Below, piece by piece: positions 52,605-63,512 of a stretch of DNA of 64,000 nucleotides (within the stretch, counting starts at the first letter, position 1; each line of letters opens with the position of its first letter). The position numbers and the translations under genes are program-made. The notes beneath the pieces are model-generated. The model did not search any database, was not told where the DNA came from, and saw nothing but the letters and a program-made list of their open reading frames with translations. The stretch comes from Paenibacillus macerans (GTDB lineage Bacteria > Bacillota > Bacilli > Paenibacillales > Paenibacillaceae), in assembly GCF_023715465.1 (NCBI RefSeq), contig NZ_JAMBOE010000004.1:124001-188000 (forward strand), given 5' to 3'.

Positions 52605-54035
52605 CTACAGCAAAGGCGACAGCAAACGCGCCAGCAGTTCCTTCCCCTTTTGCCACCGCGAACGCCGGGCAAATTCCGCAAGACGAATGGGGACCGAGTC
52701 GGCGATATCCCGTTCGAAATCACTCACCAGTCTGGCGATCGGTCCCTGATCGAACAGCAGCGCGGTCATTTCAAAATTATAGAAAAAACTGCGCATATCC
52801 ATATTTGCCGTTCCGACGGAAGCCAGCAGGTCATCGACCAACAGGACTTTGGCATGGATAAAACCTTTTGTATACTGATAAAACTTTACCCCGGCGGCCA
52901 GCAGTTCCTCAACGTACGACAGCGAGGCCAGCTTGACCAGCCGGTGATCAGCGTGATACGGCAAAATCACGATCACTTCCACTCCGCTGAGAGCCGCCGT
53001 TTTTAATGCCGTATAAACTGCCTCGTCCGGAATGAAATAAGGGGATGTGATCCAAATTCTCCGGGTTGCCACCGACATCGCGCCAAAGCACATCTCCCGG
53101 ATGTTGTTCCTCGGCTGACCCGGGCCGCTCGTTAAAATTTGCACCTGCTCCCTGCCCTCGCAGCAGTGGTCGGGAAACAAGCCCCGCTCATCGATCCGCT
53201 TGCCGGAAGCCAGCCGCCAGTCGTGCAAAAACGTCATTTGCAAAAAATAAACGGCATCGCCGCGCAGCTGCAAATGGGTATCTCGCCAGTATCCGGTTTT
53301 TTCGTACAGCCCCAAATAATCGTCCCCGACATTCAGACCGCCCACAAAGCCAACGGTTCCGTCCACAACGATAATTTTGCGATGATTGCGGTAATTCAAC
53401 CGGCGGCTCTGCAAAGCGATCAGCGGCGGGAGGAAAAAATAAACCTCCACCCCCTCCGCGCGCAGCCTTCGGACAAAAGAAGCCCGCAGCAGGTAACTGC
53501 CCAAACCGTCGCAAAGCAGCCGTACTCTTACCCCGTCCTTCGCTTTCCGGATCATGACCTCTTGAAATTTTGCACCAATGCCGTCGGCCCGAAAAATGTA
53601 AAATTGCAGATGGATGTGATCCTTCGCTTTTTCCATTTCCTCCAGCATGGCGGAAAAAGCCGTCTCGCCGTCCGAGTACACCTGCGTTAGATTGCGCCCT
53701 GTGATGGGATTTTTCGGCCAATGGGTCAGCAGCCCAAACAATCTTTTTTGGTATTGGAAAGCCGGATTATGCGCCTCTTCGGCCGTTCTCACGATGGAGA
53801 TCCGCTTCCGCAGCTTCGCTTGGGCATCGGGAAACGGCGGCTGAGCGCGGAGCCGCAGCCATTGGCGTTTAGTGTAATCCTTCGCCACAAAATAATAGGT
53901 AATGAAGCCGACAAACGGAAAGAGGAGCAAAATAAACATCCACGCCACGGCCTTGCTAGGGTTCCTGAACTCCAAAATGAGAATCATAGCAATTTGAGCG
54001 ATGTACATAAGTAAAATTACAAGCAACCAGATCAT
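52605..54035 (-). CDS. cls: Cardiolipin synthase
   Basis: A 476-residue phospholipase D-type enzyme joining two phosphatidylglycerols to cardiolipin. Two N-terminal helices (residues 1-50) anchor it, followed by a PLDNc region. The two HKD motifs are NYRNHRKIIVVDGTVGFVGG (first) and FIHAKVLLVDDLLASVGTANMDMRSF (second). Length and layout are standard. Convergent with the polymerase gene 8 bases away. Confidence 0.95.
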   Translation of the reverse strand: MIWLLVILLMYIAQIAMILILEFRNPSKAVAWMFILLLFPFVGFITYYFVAKDYTKRQWLRLRAQPPFPDAQAKLRKRISIVRTAEEAHNPAFQYQKRLFGLLTHWPKNPITGRNLTQVYSDGETAFSAMLEEMEKAKDHIHLQFYIFRADGIGAKFQEVMIRKAKDGVRVRLLCDGLGSYLLRASFVRRLRAEGVEVYFFLPPLIALQSRRLNYRNHRKIIVVDGTVGFVGGLNVGDDYLGLYEKTGYWRDTHLQLRGDAVYFLQMTFLHDWRLASGKRIDERGLFPDHCCEGREQVQILTSGPGQPRNNIREMCFGAMSVATRRIWITSPYFIPDEAVYTALKTAALSGVEVIVILPYHADHRLVKLASLSYVEELLAAGVKFYQYTKGFIHAKVLLVDDLLASVGTANMDMRSFFYNFEMTALLFDQGPIARLVSDFERDIADSVPIRLAEFARRSRWQKGKELLARLLSPLL

Positions 54036-54221
54036 AGGTGCAGCCTCCCCTAGCCATCAGCATTAACCATTCGGCCGCTGGTTTATTCATCGTGTACCAT
54101 GAGAACAGCTTGTGCGGAAGACATGATTTATATCAGACAGGGATTACATTTTTGACATGATTTAAGAGTCATAGGAATAGATAAGATATAGAACCAACTC
54201 GAGAAGTAGGGAGGAGATGCC

Positions 54222-55214
54222 ATGAGGAGTGTAAGCTTGCCGAACCCTAACCGGATGACGCTGCTTGTCCTTCGGGACGCCAACCAGCCCGTCAAGCAGG
54301 TTCAAGTTTCCAAGCCGCTCGTTGTTGCCGTCCCGCTGCTGGCGCTGCTGTCGATTTCCGGTCTGATCGTCAGCCTGCAAATTCAATCGAACCATCATGT
54401 TTCCAGGTTGGAAAAACAATTAAAATCGCAAACCATCACTTTTGAAGCGGTCGTTACCGACAAAAACGAAGCGATTCAGCGCTTGCAAAATGAAGTGATC
54501 GCGCTTTCCGGACAGTCCCAGGAGATGATGGACCGCATGGAACGCGTAGCGGAGCTTGAGGCCCAGCTGCAGAAATTTATCGATAAGTACGGCGATTCAA
54601 AGGAACTGGGCAAACTGTCTTCCCTATCCCGGGACGATTCGCAGGATTCGCTTGCGGCCAGCGGAATCGGCGGCGAATTTATCGCGGTACACGACAATGA
54701 AATCGAAGCCCTTGCCCGGGAGACGGGTGACGATTTTGCGATGATGAGCGACATGCTTGATGAAATGGAGAAAAACGTCCCGGTTACGCTCAAAAAGGCA
54801 AGGCAAACGCAATACACCATTTCCGGCACCCCTTCGGAATGGCCCACGCTTTCCACGCGGCTGACTTCGAACTTCGGGTACCGGACGGATCCTTTTTCCG
54901 GCCGGGCCGCTTTTCATGCCGGCATCGATATCGGCGGCAAACTCGGCGACCCCGTTTACGCCGCCGGAGCCGGCAAAGTCACTACGACCGACAAAGACAG
55001 CTCGCACGGGAGGTATATCGTGATCGAACATCCCGGGGGCCTGCAAAGCCGGTATTTGCATTTGAACGAGATCGGCGTTTCTGAAGGGGATACGGTGGAC
55101 AAAGGACAGCAAATCGGCAAGCTGGGCAGCAGCGGGCGCAGCACCGGGCCGCATCTTCATTTCGAAATCGTGAAGGCCGGAAAAACCATCGATCCCCTAC
55201 CCTATTTGAGATAA
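54222..55214 (+). CDS. M23 peptidase with membrane anchor and coiled coil (copy 2)
   Basis: A 330-residue paralogue of the protein at 43513: basic N-terminus, one membrane helix (about residues 33-52), coiled coil (60-200), and a C-terminal M23 domain with FHAGIDIGG and GRSTGPHLHFEI. The middle regions also correspond (AASGIGGEFIAVHDNEIEALARET versus AAGGVGGDAIPLSERDIASLVEET). GGGAGGAG precedes the ATG. A bactofilin follows after 31 bases. Confidence 0.93.
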   Translation: MRSVSLPNPNRMTLLVLRDANQPVKQVQVSKPLVVAVPLLALLSISGLIVSLQIQSNHHVSRLEKQLKSQTITFEAVVTDKNEAIQRLQNEVIALSGQSQEMMDRMERVAELEAQLQKFIDKYGDSKELGKLSSLSRDDSQDSLAASGIGGEFIAVHDNEIEALARETGDDFAMMSDMLDEMEKNVPVTLKKARQTQYTISGTPSEWPTLSTRLTSNFGYRTDPFSGRAAFHAGIDIGGKLGDPVYAAGAGKVTTTDKDSSHGRYIVIEHPGGLQSRYLHLNEIGVSEGDTVDKGQQIGKLGSSGRSTGPHLHFEIVKAGKTIDPLPYLR

Positions 55215-55245
55215 CTATTCTAAGTGATGGAGGCTGAAGTGAACC

Positions 55246-55677
55246 ATGTTAAAAGACAGGAAAAATCCAGCTGGACTCACCGACACGTTAATCGGCCAGG
55301 GCAGCAGCATCGAAGGCAAGCTGGAGTGCAAGTCCAACCTGCGCCTGGAAGGAAAATTCAGCGGTGAAATCGAGTGCCTCGGGCAGATCGTGATCGGCGA
55401 GACCGGAGAAGCCCACTCGAATATTCAAGGCGGCGAAGTGATCGTGGCCGGCAAGGTGGTCGGCGATATTTTAACCGGGGGGAAGCTGACGATTACGAGC
55501 AACGGCCAGGTCGAAGGAAATGTCGATGTTGCCAAACTGATCATTCTCGAAGGCGGGCAGCTCAACGGCTCGAGCAAAATGGAACTGACCGCCCCCGCCC
55601 CTATTCCTGCTCCTGCTCCCGCTCCCATGAGCGCTAAAGAGAAGCGTAAAAATTCGGCGGAGCCGGAAGCGGGATAA
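55246..55677 (+). CDS. Bactofilin, polymer-forming cytoskeletal protein (copy 2)
   Basis: A 143-residue bactofilin, paralogue of the one at 44538: TDTLIGQGSSIEGKLECKSNLRLEGKFSGEIECLGQIVIGETGEAHSNI matches closely. A Pro/Ala tail (PAPIPAPAPAPMSAK) follows the beta-helix. Unlike copy 1, its gene does not overlap the peptidase gene. It probably scaffolds the adjacent M23 peptidase. Confidence 0.93.
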   Translation: MLKDRKNPAGLTDTLIGQGSSIEGKLECKSNLRLEGKFSGEIECLGQIVIGETGEAHSNIQGGEVIVAGKVVGDILTGGKLTITSNGQVEGNVDVAKLIILEGGQLNGSSKMELTAPAPIPAPAPAPMSAKEKRKNSAEPEAG

Positions 55678-55771
55678 TCCCTAGGCGGGCCTCAAGTCTG
55701 GGAACCCACCCCGAGCATGCGAGAAAACTCCCGCCGGCATAAAGAAGCAAAGGGGAACTTTCTTTTTAGGG

Positions 55772-56548
55772 TTATGCCGCAACGTCCCTTTTTTTGAACA
55801 CTAGCCAGGAAATAAGGAGAAACAGCACGACATACGCAGCCAGAACCGCCGCCGAAAAGCCCAGGGTCATCCCGGCAGGACCTATCCGCCCGCCGTAATA
55901 TTGGCTTAAATTCATGTTCGTGAACAGGATGTATTTGGCCCACGGAAATCGCACCGGATTAAACAGCATCGCAAAAAGGTCACCGGCAAACAAAATGAAA
56001 ATCGATAAACCGATGGCCAGGCCGCTGGAGCGAAAAACGGTGGACAGCATGAATGAAAAAATCGTGATCACGAGAAATTTTATGTAGTCGTACAGCCAAT
56101 TTTCCAGGATGGACAAGGCCGGGCTTTTCCCTTCCGGAAACAAGGCCGAAGGCATGTTCGGATAGATGAGAAAAGAGACCGCCATTGCCGCGGCAAAAAA
56201 TACCGCCGACATCGCCAGCGTAAACAGCAAAACGGCCAGCAGCTTGGTAGCGAGCACCTTCGTGCGGGTCCAAGGACGGATCAGCAGCAGCTTGATCGTT
56301 CCCCACGTAAATTCTCCGGCCACCACATCAGCGGCGGCGATGGCGGCGAAAATGCCGACCAGATAATACAGGAATGTGAGCTGATCCACGACGTCCCAGG
56401 CGCTGAGCGTGGACGTTCCTCCATCCAGCGTATACAAAATCCCAAACAGGAACGTCAGCAGAACCAGCAGCCCGGCCATGATCCAGGTGCGCAAACGGCG
56501 GTATATTTTCATATTTTCGTTCTGGACGAGCCTCCAAAAATTACTCAA
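55772..56548 (-). CDS. ABC-2 type transporter permease
   Basis: A permease of about 258 residues with six helices. It starts LSNFWRLVQNENMKIYRRLRTWIMAGLLVLLTFLFG and includes DVVAGEFTWGTIKLLLIRPWTRTKVLATKLLA, the coupling segment typical of BcrB-like and other ABC-2 permeases. A TTG at 56548, 8 bases after GGGAGG, is the likely start; a GTG at 56557 is possible. It overlaps the ATPase gene by 8 bases. The exported substrate is unknown. Confidence 0.88.
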   Translation of the reverse strand: MSNFWRLVQNENMKIYRRLRTWIMAGLLVLLTFLFGILYTLDGGTSTLSAWDVVDQLTFLYYLVGIFAAIAAADVVAGEFTWGTIKLLLIRPWTRTKVLATKLLAVLLFTLAMSAVFFAAAMAVSFLIYPNMPSALFPEGKSPALSILENWLYDYIKFLVITIFSFMLSTVFRSSGLAIGLSIFILFAGDLFAMLFNPVRFPWAKYILFTNMNLSQYYGGRIGPAGMTLGFSAAVLAAYVVLFLLISWLVFKKRDVAA

Positions 56549-57455
56549 TGCGCCCACCTCCCGTAAGCTCCAGAAATTGATCCTCCAGCGAACGCGTCAA
56601 CGCCTGAATTTCATAAACGGAGATGCCCGCCGTGACCAGCTTGGCATTGATCTCCGCGGCCTTGGTGCGGTCCGCCGTGACGATAAAGCGGCCGCCTTGG
56701 GCGCGACCGGCACCGATAATCTCGGCGGCCCGCTCCGCGTCGCTGACCTCGAAGGCCATTTCCCGTCCTTGCTCCGCTTCCCCTTCCGTACGCAGCGGTT
56801 TGACGTCGACGAGCCGCCCCTGCTGAATCACGGCCACCGTATCGCACATCAACTCCATTTCCGCAAGCAAATGGCTGGATACAAACACGGTCGTGCCTTC
56901 CTCGCGGGCCAGCGTCCGCAAATAATCGCGGAGCTCGCGAATCCCCTGCGGGTCAAGGCCGTTGGTCGGCTCGTCCAGCACCAGCAGCTTGGGCCGGTGC
57001 AGGATCGCTTGAGCGACGCCAAGCCGCTGGCGCATCCCCAGCGAATAGGTTTTCACCTTGTCGTGGATTCGTCGATCCAGGCCCACCAGTTCAACCGCTT
57101 CCCATATCCGCTGCTTCGTCACCCCCGGCGACATCCGGGCATAGTGCAGCAAATTTTGGTACCCGGTCAGGAACTTGTACATCTCCGGATTTTCCACGAT
57201 CGCCCCCACATGCGAAATCGCCTGCTCGAAATGATGTTTGATGCTGGCCCCTTGAATGAGAATATCACCCTTCGAGATCGACATCAGCCCGACCATCATG
57301 CGAATCGTCGTCGTTTTCCCGGCCCCGTTCGGCCCCAAAAACCCGTAAACCTGCCCCGCCGGAATGTCCAACGTCAAAGCATCGATCAACGTCTTGGAGC
57401 CGATCGTCTTGCTCACACCCTGAATCCGCACAACAGGCTCCTCCGTCACCGTCAT
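56541..57455 (-). CDS. ABC transporter ATP-binding protein (BcrA/ABC-2 type)
   Basis: A 304-residue ATPase: Walker A GPNGAGKTT near residue 44, signature YSLGMRQRLGVAQAI, Walker B LLVLDEPTNGLDPQGI, H-loop SSHLLAEME. The C-terminal regulatory part (about 220-300) ends RSLEDQFLELTGG, typical for bacitracin/lantibiotic-type exporters. AAAGGGGGAG precedes the ATG. It forms a two-gene operon with the permease; no sensor kinase is adjacent. Confidence 0.92.
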   Translation of the reverse strand: MTVTEEPVVRIQGVSKTIGSKTLIDALTLDIPAGQVYGFLGPNGAGKTTTIRMMVGLMSISKGDILIQGASIKHHFEQAISHVGAIVENPEMYKFLTGYQNLLHYARMSPGVTKQRIWEAVELVGLDRRIHDKVKTYSLGMRQRLGVAQAILHRPKLLVLDEPTNGLDPQGIRELRDYLRTLAREEGTTVFVSSHLLAEMELMCDTVAVIQQGRLVDVKPLRTEGEAEQGREMAFEVSDAERAAEIIGAGRAQGGRFIVTADRTKAAEINAKLVTAGISVYEIQALTRSLEDQFLELTGGGRIE

Positions 57456-57680
57456 GTTGCTCCCCCTTTGCTTCTTGTTTATTGGTAGTTTCTATCCCTC
57501 AACACTACAAAATGAATAACTAGCTTTATCCATACAATTTGTTATACACACAACTATCTATATATTAGGCTATATTTTTCTATTTTACCACATGAAGGAA
57601 TTCGCCCAAAACTCTTAACCAAAACCTACTACAGAAAATAGACGAATACAAGCAGCCATAAGTTGCGGGGACTAACAGAC

Positions 57681-58346
57681 CTAATAGAGATAGTTTAGAG
57701 CCAGTTCCCGGAGCTCGTATGCGCGAACCCCACGTCCGGTTTCGATAGGGCCCAACATTCCTTTGGCCGAAAGTGCGCGCAGCCGATTGCGTGCGGTTCT
57801 AAAGTCGATATCAAGCTCCTGGATCACGTCCCTTGGCCGGACGCGTCCGCCCAGCCTCCAAGCCAAACGGAGAATTTCCTTCTCCCTGACGGGCAACCCC
57901 TGATCTCTGCCGCTTCGTAGAAGGTAGGGGCTGATCACTAACTGAAGCAGCATGCGGCATACCTCGGGACGCTGCTGCATATCATCGAAGGAGAAATGGA
58001 TCATCGTCCAGCCCATCCCGGTTAGAAACGTATCCCGATTCAGCGAATAGCTGAACTTTTCACGGTCCATGTCTTTAACATGACTTTGAAACCCATCACA
58101 CTCCAAACCAAAGCGACCGAAGGCCGGCAAAAAGGCAAAATCAAGAAACTGCGACTTTCGGTTCCAATCATACACTTCATACTCCGGATGCAGATTATCA
58201 AGAGTTCCGAAGAGCGGCCACCATACATTTTGCAATAGAAGTTTCTCGGCATATTGATGCCCGCGAAGCAGCCTGCCTTTCCTTTCCCCCGTCCTATTGG
58301 ACAAATGATACTCTAAAAATGCCTGATGGGCTTTCTCAAACTCCAT
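57681..58346 (-). CDS. Vsr/DUF559-like nuclease-fold protein with winged helix
   Basis: A 221-residue protein. The central part FLDFAFLPAFGRFGLECDGFQSHVKDMDREKFSYSLNRDTFLTGMGWTMIHFSFDD has the spacing of the PD-(D/E)XK fold seen in DUF559 and very-short-patch repair nucleases: an acidic pair, H, D..RD, then a strand with a hydrophobic end. The C-terminal 60 residues form a winged helix (RPRDVIQELDIDFRTARNRLRALSAKGMLGP). A long frame extends to 58463, but GGGGAGGG ahead of the ATG at 58346 sets the start. A hairpin at 58378-58422 lies in its leader. DNA binding is likely; cutting is unproven. Confidence 0.65.
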   Translation of the reverse strand: MEFEKAHQAFLEYHLSNRTGERKGRLLRGHQYAEKLLLQNVWWPLFGTLDNLHPEYEVYDWNRKSQFLDFAFLPAFGRFGLECDGFQSHVKDMDREKFSYSLNRDTFLTGMGWTMIHFSFDDMQQRPEVCRMLLQLVISPYLLRSGRDQGLPVREKEILRLAWRLGGRVRPRDVIQELDIDFRTARNRLRALSAKGMLGPIETGRGVRAYELRELALNYLY

Positions 58347-58377
58347 GAGTTTCCCTCCCCTAACGCCATAAAAATAA

Positions 58378-58422
58378 AAGAACGTCCCAACGCATAATGC
58401 GATATGCGTAATGGACGTTCTT
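58378..58422 (-). promoter_or_regulatory. Nested hairpin in the leader of the nuclease-like gene
   Basis: Outer arms AAGAACGTCC and GGACGTTCTT enclose inner arms ACGCATA and TATGCGT. On the minus strand the stem is followed by TTTTATTTTTATGG and then the ribosome binding site, so it looks like a leader terminator. A plausible promoter (TTGCTC-N18-TATACT) lies just upstream. Possible attenuator; no ligand or peptide is evident. Confidence 0.55.
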
Positions 58423-58537
58423 CGTCTGAAGTCAGTATAACATGCGCTCCTTCCGTAGAGCAATTTAGAAGCGTTTTGAAATTAGCTGGTGGGTTTTCTC
58501 TCACTTTACTTGCCTCGGTAACACTTGAGTTAGTTCT

Positions 58538-58720
58538 CATTGGAAATCTCCAATAGAATTTAAAACGGTCCCCCTCGTTACAGGTTTGATTGGATTTTTC
58601 CAATTGATTGGTCCAAAAAGCGGCAAATTGATCCGATTTGAAACAAATCTATTGCATTTTTCCAATGAAAGTGTCAGCGTGGTTATCAAGCCGGAAAATC
58701 TATTGCATTTTTCCAACGTG
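58538..58720. repeat. Intergenic four-unit repeat element, CCAATAGAATT type (copy 2)
   Basis: Aligned unit starts are 58539, 58589, 58651 and 58702 (spacings 50, 62 and 51). Units contain ATTGGAAATCTCCAATAG, ATTGGATTTTTCCAAT, and twice ATTGCATTTTTCCAA. The first three correspond in sequence and spacing to the copy at 48160. It fills most of the 564-base gap between the nuclease-like gene and gltB (58347-58910), which otherwise holds the leader hairpin and a terminator. Confidence 0.78.
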
Positions 58721-58817
58721 CCCCAGAACAGGGGGAGGATGAGGATAAGGACCGCCCCCCGGGGCGGATTGAGGGCGAAGGTACGGCGAGGAGGCCCGAG
58801 GCAACTCGCACTTATAC

Positions 58818-58865
58818 AAAAACCCGGAGGCCTGAGATCAACTCAACTCAGGTCCTCCGGGTTTT
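58818..58865. terminator. Terminator of gltB
   Basis: AAAACCCGGAGG and CCTCCGGGTTTT with inner CTGAG/CTCAG pairs form a long hairpin just below the gltB stop; suitable for the minus strand and possibly both. Confidence 0.9.
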
Positions 58866-58910
58866 CCGGTTTTCAGCTCGTATATTCGCTCCCGATATGC
58901 CGATACTCCG

Positions 58911-61900
58911 TTAGTTTTTGCCGGCTCTGGCCAATTCGCGCGTGTTGGCTTCGAAGGCGGCGAGCAGCGCAGCTTCGCCTTTGAGGCCTTCGTTCTCCAC
59001 TTTGCGGATTTGCTCCAGCATCCGTTTGTAGTCTTTCGGGATGACGCGGACGAACTTCGGCAAAGATACGTTCCAATTGTCCAGCACCCGCCGTCCCACC
59101 GCGCTGTCCGTGTACAGGACATGGCGGCTGATCATCGTGCGGAGCTGATCCGCTTCGGCCGGATCCTCGACCGCTTCGAGCAGCACCATCTCCAGGTTGC
59201 AGCGGCCGGCGAAGTCGCCGCTCTCGTCGAGCACGTACGCAATCCCGCCGGACATCCCGGCCGCAAAGTTGCGGCCCGTTCCGCCCAGGACGACGACGCG
59301 TCCGCCGGTCATGTACTCACAGCCGTGGTCGCCCACGCCTTCGACGACGACATTCGCACCGGAATTGCGGACCGCGAACCGTTCGCCGGCGATGCCGCGA
59401 ATGTACGCTTCGCCGCCCGTAGCGCCGTAGAACGAAGTGTTGCCGATGATGATGTTCTCCTCGGGCACGAACGTCGCCCGCGGCGACGGCTTCACGATCA
59501 CTTTGCCGCCGGACAATCCTTTGCCGGTGTAGTCGTTGGCGTCCCCTTCCACGGTTAACGTCATGCCCTTTGGAATGAAGGCGCCAAGGCTTTGGCCCGC
59601 CGAGCCTTCGAAGTGCAGCGTGATCGTGTCCTCCGGCAGCCCTTCGGCTCCGTAGCGGCGCGTCACCTCGCTGCCCAATACGGTGCCGGTCGCCCGGTTG
59701 ACGTTGCAGATCGGCAGGCGCGCGCTGACCGCTTCCCCACGCTCGAGCGCCGGCACGGCGATGTCAAGCAGCTTCGTCACATCCAGCGTCTCCTCGATCC
59801 CGTGGTTCTGCCGCTGCGTGCAGTAGCGGCTGCCGCCTTCAGGCGGCTCCGGCATATGCAGCAGCGCGTTCAGGTCTACGCCTTTCTTCTTCCAATGACC
59901 CACCGCCTTGACGGTGTCCAGGCAATCGGTGCGGCCGATCATTTCGTCCAGCGTGCGGAAACCAAGCTCGGCCATCCATTCGCGCAGGTCTTCGGCAACA
60001 AACTTCATCAGGTTCACCACATGCTGCGGATCGCCGGTGAAGTTCTTCCGCAGCTCCGGATTTTGCGTCGCCACCCCAACCGGGCAGGTGTCGAGCTGGC
60101 AGACGCGCATCATGATGCAGCCGACGGCCACGAGCGGCGCCGTCGAGAAGCCGTACTCCTCAGCGCCTAGCAGAGCGGCGACGGCCAGGTCGCGTCCGGT
60201 CAGCATCTTGCCGTCGGTTTCCAGCACCACGCGGTCGCGCAGATTGTTCAGCATCAGCGTTTGATGGGTTTCGGCAAGGCCCAGTTCCCAAGGCAGACCC
60301 GCATGGCGGATCGAGCTTTGCGGCGAGGCCCCTGTTCCTCCGTCATAGCCGCTGACCAGGATCACGTCCGCCCGGCCTTTGGCCACCCCGGCCGCGATCG
60401 TGCCGACGCCGGCTTCGGACACCAGCTTGACGTTGATACGGGCTTGCGGGTTGGCGTTCTTCAGGTCGTAAATCAGCTCCGCCAAATCCTCGATCGAATA
60501 GATGTCATGGTGCGGCGGCGGTGAGATCAGGCCTACGCCCGGCGTCGATCCGCGCACCTCCGCAACCCACGGGTACACCTTGCGGCCCGGCAGCTGTCCG
60601 CCTTCGCCCGGTTTTGCCCCTTGAGCCATCTTGATCTGAATTTCGTCCGCATTAACCAAATAATGCGAAGTGACGCCAAACCGGCCCGAGGCCACCTGCT
60701 TGATCGCGCTGCGGCGCAAATCGCCGTTGGCGTCCGGCACGTAACGCGCCGGGTCCTCGCCGCCTTCGCCGGTGTTGCTCTTGCCGCCGATGCGGTTCAT
60801 CGCGATCGCGATCGTCTCGTGCGCCTCTTTGCTGATCGAGCCGAAGGACATCGCGCCCGTCTTGAACCGGCGCATGATCGATTCCGCGGCTTCGACTTCC
60901 TCCAGCGGCACCTTCGGTCCAACCGGCTTCAGCTGCAGCAGGGAACGCAGCGTGAGATATTTTTCATTCTCCCCTTGAACGAGTTCGGTAAACTTTTTAT
61001 ACACCTTATAGTCGCCCGTGCGCACCGACTGTTGAAGCAAATGCACCGTCTGCGGATTGAACAGATGTTCTTCCCCGCCGTCGCGCCACTGGTATTCCCC
61101 GATGGAATCCAGCACCTTGTCTTTACCGTCCTTGTCGGTAAACGCCCGGAAGTGATGGTGGAGCGTTTCCTTGGCCACTTCGCTTAGCCCGATCCCGCCG
61201 ATCCGGGAAGGCGTCCACGTAAAGTACCGGTCGACAAACGACGCCTCCAAACCGACCGCTTCGAAAATTTGCGCCCCGCGGTAGGATTGAATCGTCGAGA
61301 TGCCCATTTTGGACAACGTTTTGACCACACCTTTGGTCGCGGCCTTAATGAAGTTGTATACCGCTTTTTCGTACGACACATCTTTCAACATGCCTTGGCC
61401 GATCATATCCTTCAGCGTTTCGAACGCGAGATAAGGGTTCACGGCGCTGACCCCGTAGCCAAGCAGCAGCGCAAAATGATGAACCTCGCGCGGCTCTCCG
61501 GACTCCAGCAGGATGCTCACCTTCGTCCGCGTCTCCTCGCGGATCAAATGGTGATGCAGGCAGGAGACGGCCAGCAGCGCGGGAATCGCCGCGTTTTCCG
61601 CGTCCACGTCGCGATCGGACAAAATCAGGATATTATGGCCTTTGGCAATGACGCGGTCCGCCGCTTCGCACAGCGTGTCAAGCGCCTTGCGCAGCCCTTC
61701 GGCTCCTTCGGCGGCCGGGAACAGGATCGGAATCGTAATCGCCTTGAATCCCGGACGATGCACATGGCGCAGCTTGGCAAAATCCTCGTTGGACAAAATC
61801 GGCGAATCGAGGCGGATTTGCCGGCAGCTTTCCGGCTCCGGCTTCAGCAAATTGCGCTCCGGCCCGATCGTCGTTACCGTCGACGTAACCAACTCCTCGC

Positions 61901-63512
61901 GGATCGCGTCGATCGGCGGATTGGTTACCTGCGCGAACATCTGCTTGAAGTAGTTGTACAACCGCTGCGGCTGATCCGACAGCACGGCCAGCGGCGCATC
62001 GTACCCCATCGAAGCGATATTTTCCGCCCCGGTCAAGGCCATCGGCTCGAATACTTTGCGTAAATCTTCGTACGTATAGCCGAACGCCATTTGACGCAGC
62101 GAGATATCCTCATGGCTTTCCGCAGGAAGCTCCAGCGCCTCCGGCAGGTCCTCAAGCGTGATCAAATGCTCGCTCAGCCATTCGCGGTACGGGTGCTCTT
62201 TGGCGATCGCCGATTTCACTTCCTCGTCGGAAATGATCCGCCCTTCCCGCGTGTCCACCAGCAGCATCCGCCCCGGACGCAGGCGGTCCTTATAAAGCAC
62301 GTCCTCCGCCGGAATATCGAGCACCCCGACCTCCGATGACAACACGATCAGATCGTTTTTCGTTACATAATAACGCGACGGACGCAGACCGTTCCGGTCA
62401 AGGATCGCGCCGATCTGGATGCCGTCGGTAAAGCCCATCGCCGCCGGTCCGTCCCAAGGTTCCATCAGCGAGCTGTGATACTCGTAAAACGCTTTTTTAT
62501 CGTCATCCATATCGCCCAGCCCAACCCACGGTTCAGGAACCATCATCATCGCCACATGCGGCAGGGAACGGCCGCTCAGATACAGAAATTCAAAGGTGTT
62601 GTCGAACATCGCCGTATCGGAGCCGTCCGGATTGATGAGCGGTTTGACCTTCTCCAGATCAGCGCCAAAGGCATCGGTTTCAAGCATCGACTGGCGGGCG
62701 TGCATCCAGTTCACGTTGCCGCGCAGGGTATTGATCTCGCCGTTGTGGATCATAAAGCGGTACGGATGCGCCCGTTCCCAGCTCGGAAACGTGTTCGTGC
62801 TGAACCGGGAGTGGATCATCGCGATCGCGGATTCAAGGCGTTCGTCACGCAAATCCAGGTAAAACTGGCCGACCTGTTCCGTCGTCAGCATCCCTTTGTA
62901 GACTACTTTACGGCAGGAAAGGCTGGATACGTAAAAAGCGTCCCCGCCTTCCGCCCCGCTGTACCGGATCGCCAATTCGGCCCGGCGGCGGATCACGTAA
63001 AGCTTACGTTCGAAGTCCAGCTCATCCCGCACCCCTTCGGCCCGCCCGATAAAGACCTGGCGAACGAACGGCTTGGCCTCCTTGGCCGATTTGCCAAGCA
63101 TGTCGTCCCGGGTAGGCACGGTGCGGAAGCCGATCAGCTTCTGGCCTTCCTCCTCAACGATTTGCGTCAGCAGCGCCTCCTGCTTGCTGCGGAGGTCCTC
63201 GTCATGCGGCAAAAACAGCATGCCGACGCCATAATGACCCGGCTCAGGCAAAGCGAATCCGAGACTCTGCGCTTCAGCGGCAAAAAAACGATGCGGAATT
63301 TGCAGTAAAATACCTGCGCCGTCCCCCGAATTCGGTTCGCTGCCCTGACCACCCCGGTGCTCCATATTCGCCAGCATCGTCAAAGCCTTGCTGACGATAT
63401 CATGGGAGGCCCGGCCTTTGATATGAGCGACAAACCCCATGCCGCAAGCGTCTTTTTCAAAAGCGGGATCATACAGTCCCTGCTTGACTGGTGTAACGGT
63501 GTGTTTCATCAT
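58911..63512 (-). CDS. gltB: Glutamate synthase large subunit
   Basis: A 1533-residue enzyme making glutamate from glutamine and 2-oxoglutarate. A short propeptide is expected to be cut before the catalytic Cys23 (DACGMGF), which opens the class II glutaminase domain. A central domain, the FMN-binding synthase domain ([35 protein letters not shown]) and the cluster motif [15 protein letters not shown] for a 3Fe-4S centre follow. The C-terminal GXGXG beta-helix ([20 protein letters not shown]) is complete. A TTG at 63521 is possible, but the ATG at 63512 lies 9 bases after AAAGG. No small subunit (gltD) is adjacent in the window. Confidence 0.97.
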   Translation of the reverse strand: MMKHTVTPVKQGLYDPAFEKDACGMGFVAHIKGRASHDIVSKALTMLANMEHRGGQGSEPNSGDGAGILLQIPHRFFAAEAQSLGFALPEPGHYGVGMLFLPHDEDLRSKQEALLTQIVEEEGQKLIGFRTVPTRDDMLGKSAKEAKPFVRQVFIGRAEGVRDELDFERKLYVIRRRAELAIRYSGAEGGDAFYVSSLSCRKVVYKGMLTTEQVGQFYLDLRDERLESAIAMIHSRFSTNTFPSWERAHPYRFMIHNGEINTLRGNVNWMHARQSMLETDAFGADLEKVKPLINPDGSDTAMFDNTFEFLYLSGRSLPHVAMMMVPEPWVGLGDMDDDKKAFYEYHSSLMEPWDGPAAMGFTDGIQIGAILDRNGLRPSRYYVTKNDLIVLSSEVGVLDIPAEDVLYKDRLRPGRMLLVDTREGRIISDEEVKSAIAKEHPYREWLSEHLITLEDLPEALELPAESHEDISLRQMAFGYTYEDLRKVFEPMALTGAENIASMGYDAPLAVLSDQPQRLYNYFKQMFAQVTNPPIDAIREELVTSTVTTIGPERNLLKPEPESCRQIRLDSPILSNEDFAKLRHVHRPGFKAITIPILFPAAEGAEGLRKALDTLCEAADRVIAKGHNILILSDRDVDAENAAIPALLAVSCLHHHLIREETRTKVSILLESGEPREVHHFALLLGYGVSAVNPYLAFETLKDMIGQGMLKDVSYEKAVYNFIKAATKGVVKTLSKMGISTIQSYRGAQIFEAVGLEASFVDRYFTWTPSRIGGIGLSEVAKETLHHHFRAFTDKDGKDKVLDSIGEYQWRDGGEEHLFNPQTVHLLQQSVRTGDYKVYKKFTELVQGENEKYLTLRSLLQLKPVGPKVPLEEVEAAESIMRRFKTGAMSFGSISKEAHETIAIAMNRIGGKSNTGEGGEDPARYVPDANGDLRRSAIKQVASGRFGVTSHYLVNADEIQIKMAQGAKPGEGGQLPGRKVYPWVAEVRGSTPGVGLISPPPHHDIYSIEDLAELIYDLKNANPQARINVKLVSEAGVGTIAAGVAKGRADVILVSGYDGGTGASPQSSIRHAGLPWELGLAETHQTLMLNNLRDRVVLETDGKMLTGRDLAVAALLGAEEYGFSTAPLVAVGCIMMRVCQLDTCPVGVATQNPELRKNFTGDPQHVVNLMKFVAEDLREWMAELGFRTLDEMIGRTDCLDTVKAVGHWKKKGVDLNALLHMPEPPEGGSRYCTQRQNHGIEETLDVTKLLDIAVPALERGEAVSARLPICNVNRATGTVLGSEVTRRYGAEGLPEDTITLHFEGSAGQSLGAFIPKGMTLTVEGDANDYTGKGLSGGKVIVKPSPRATFVPEENIIIGNTSFYGATGGEAYIRGIAGERFAVRNSGANVVVEGVGDHGCEYMTGGRVVVLGGTGRNFAAGMSGGIAYVLDESGDFAGRCNLEMVLLEAVEDPAEADQLRTMISRHVLYTDSAVGRRVLDNWNVSLPKFVRVIPKDYKRMLEQIRKVENEGLKGEAALLAAFEANTRELARAGKN

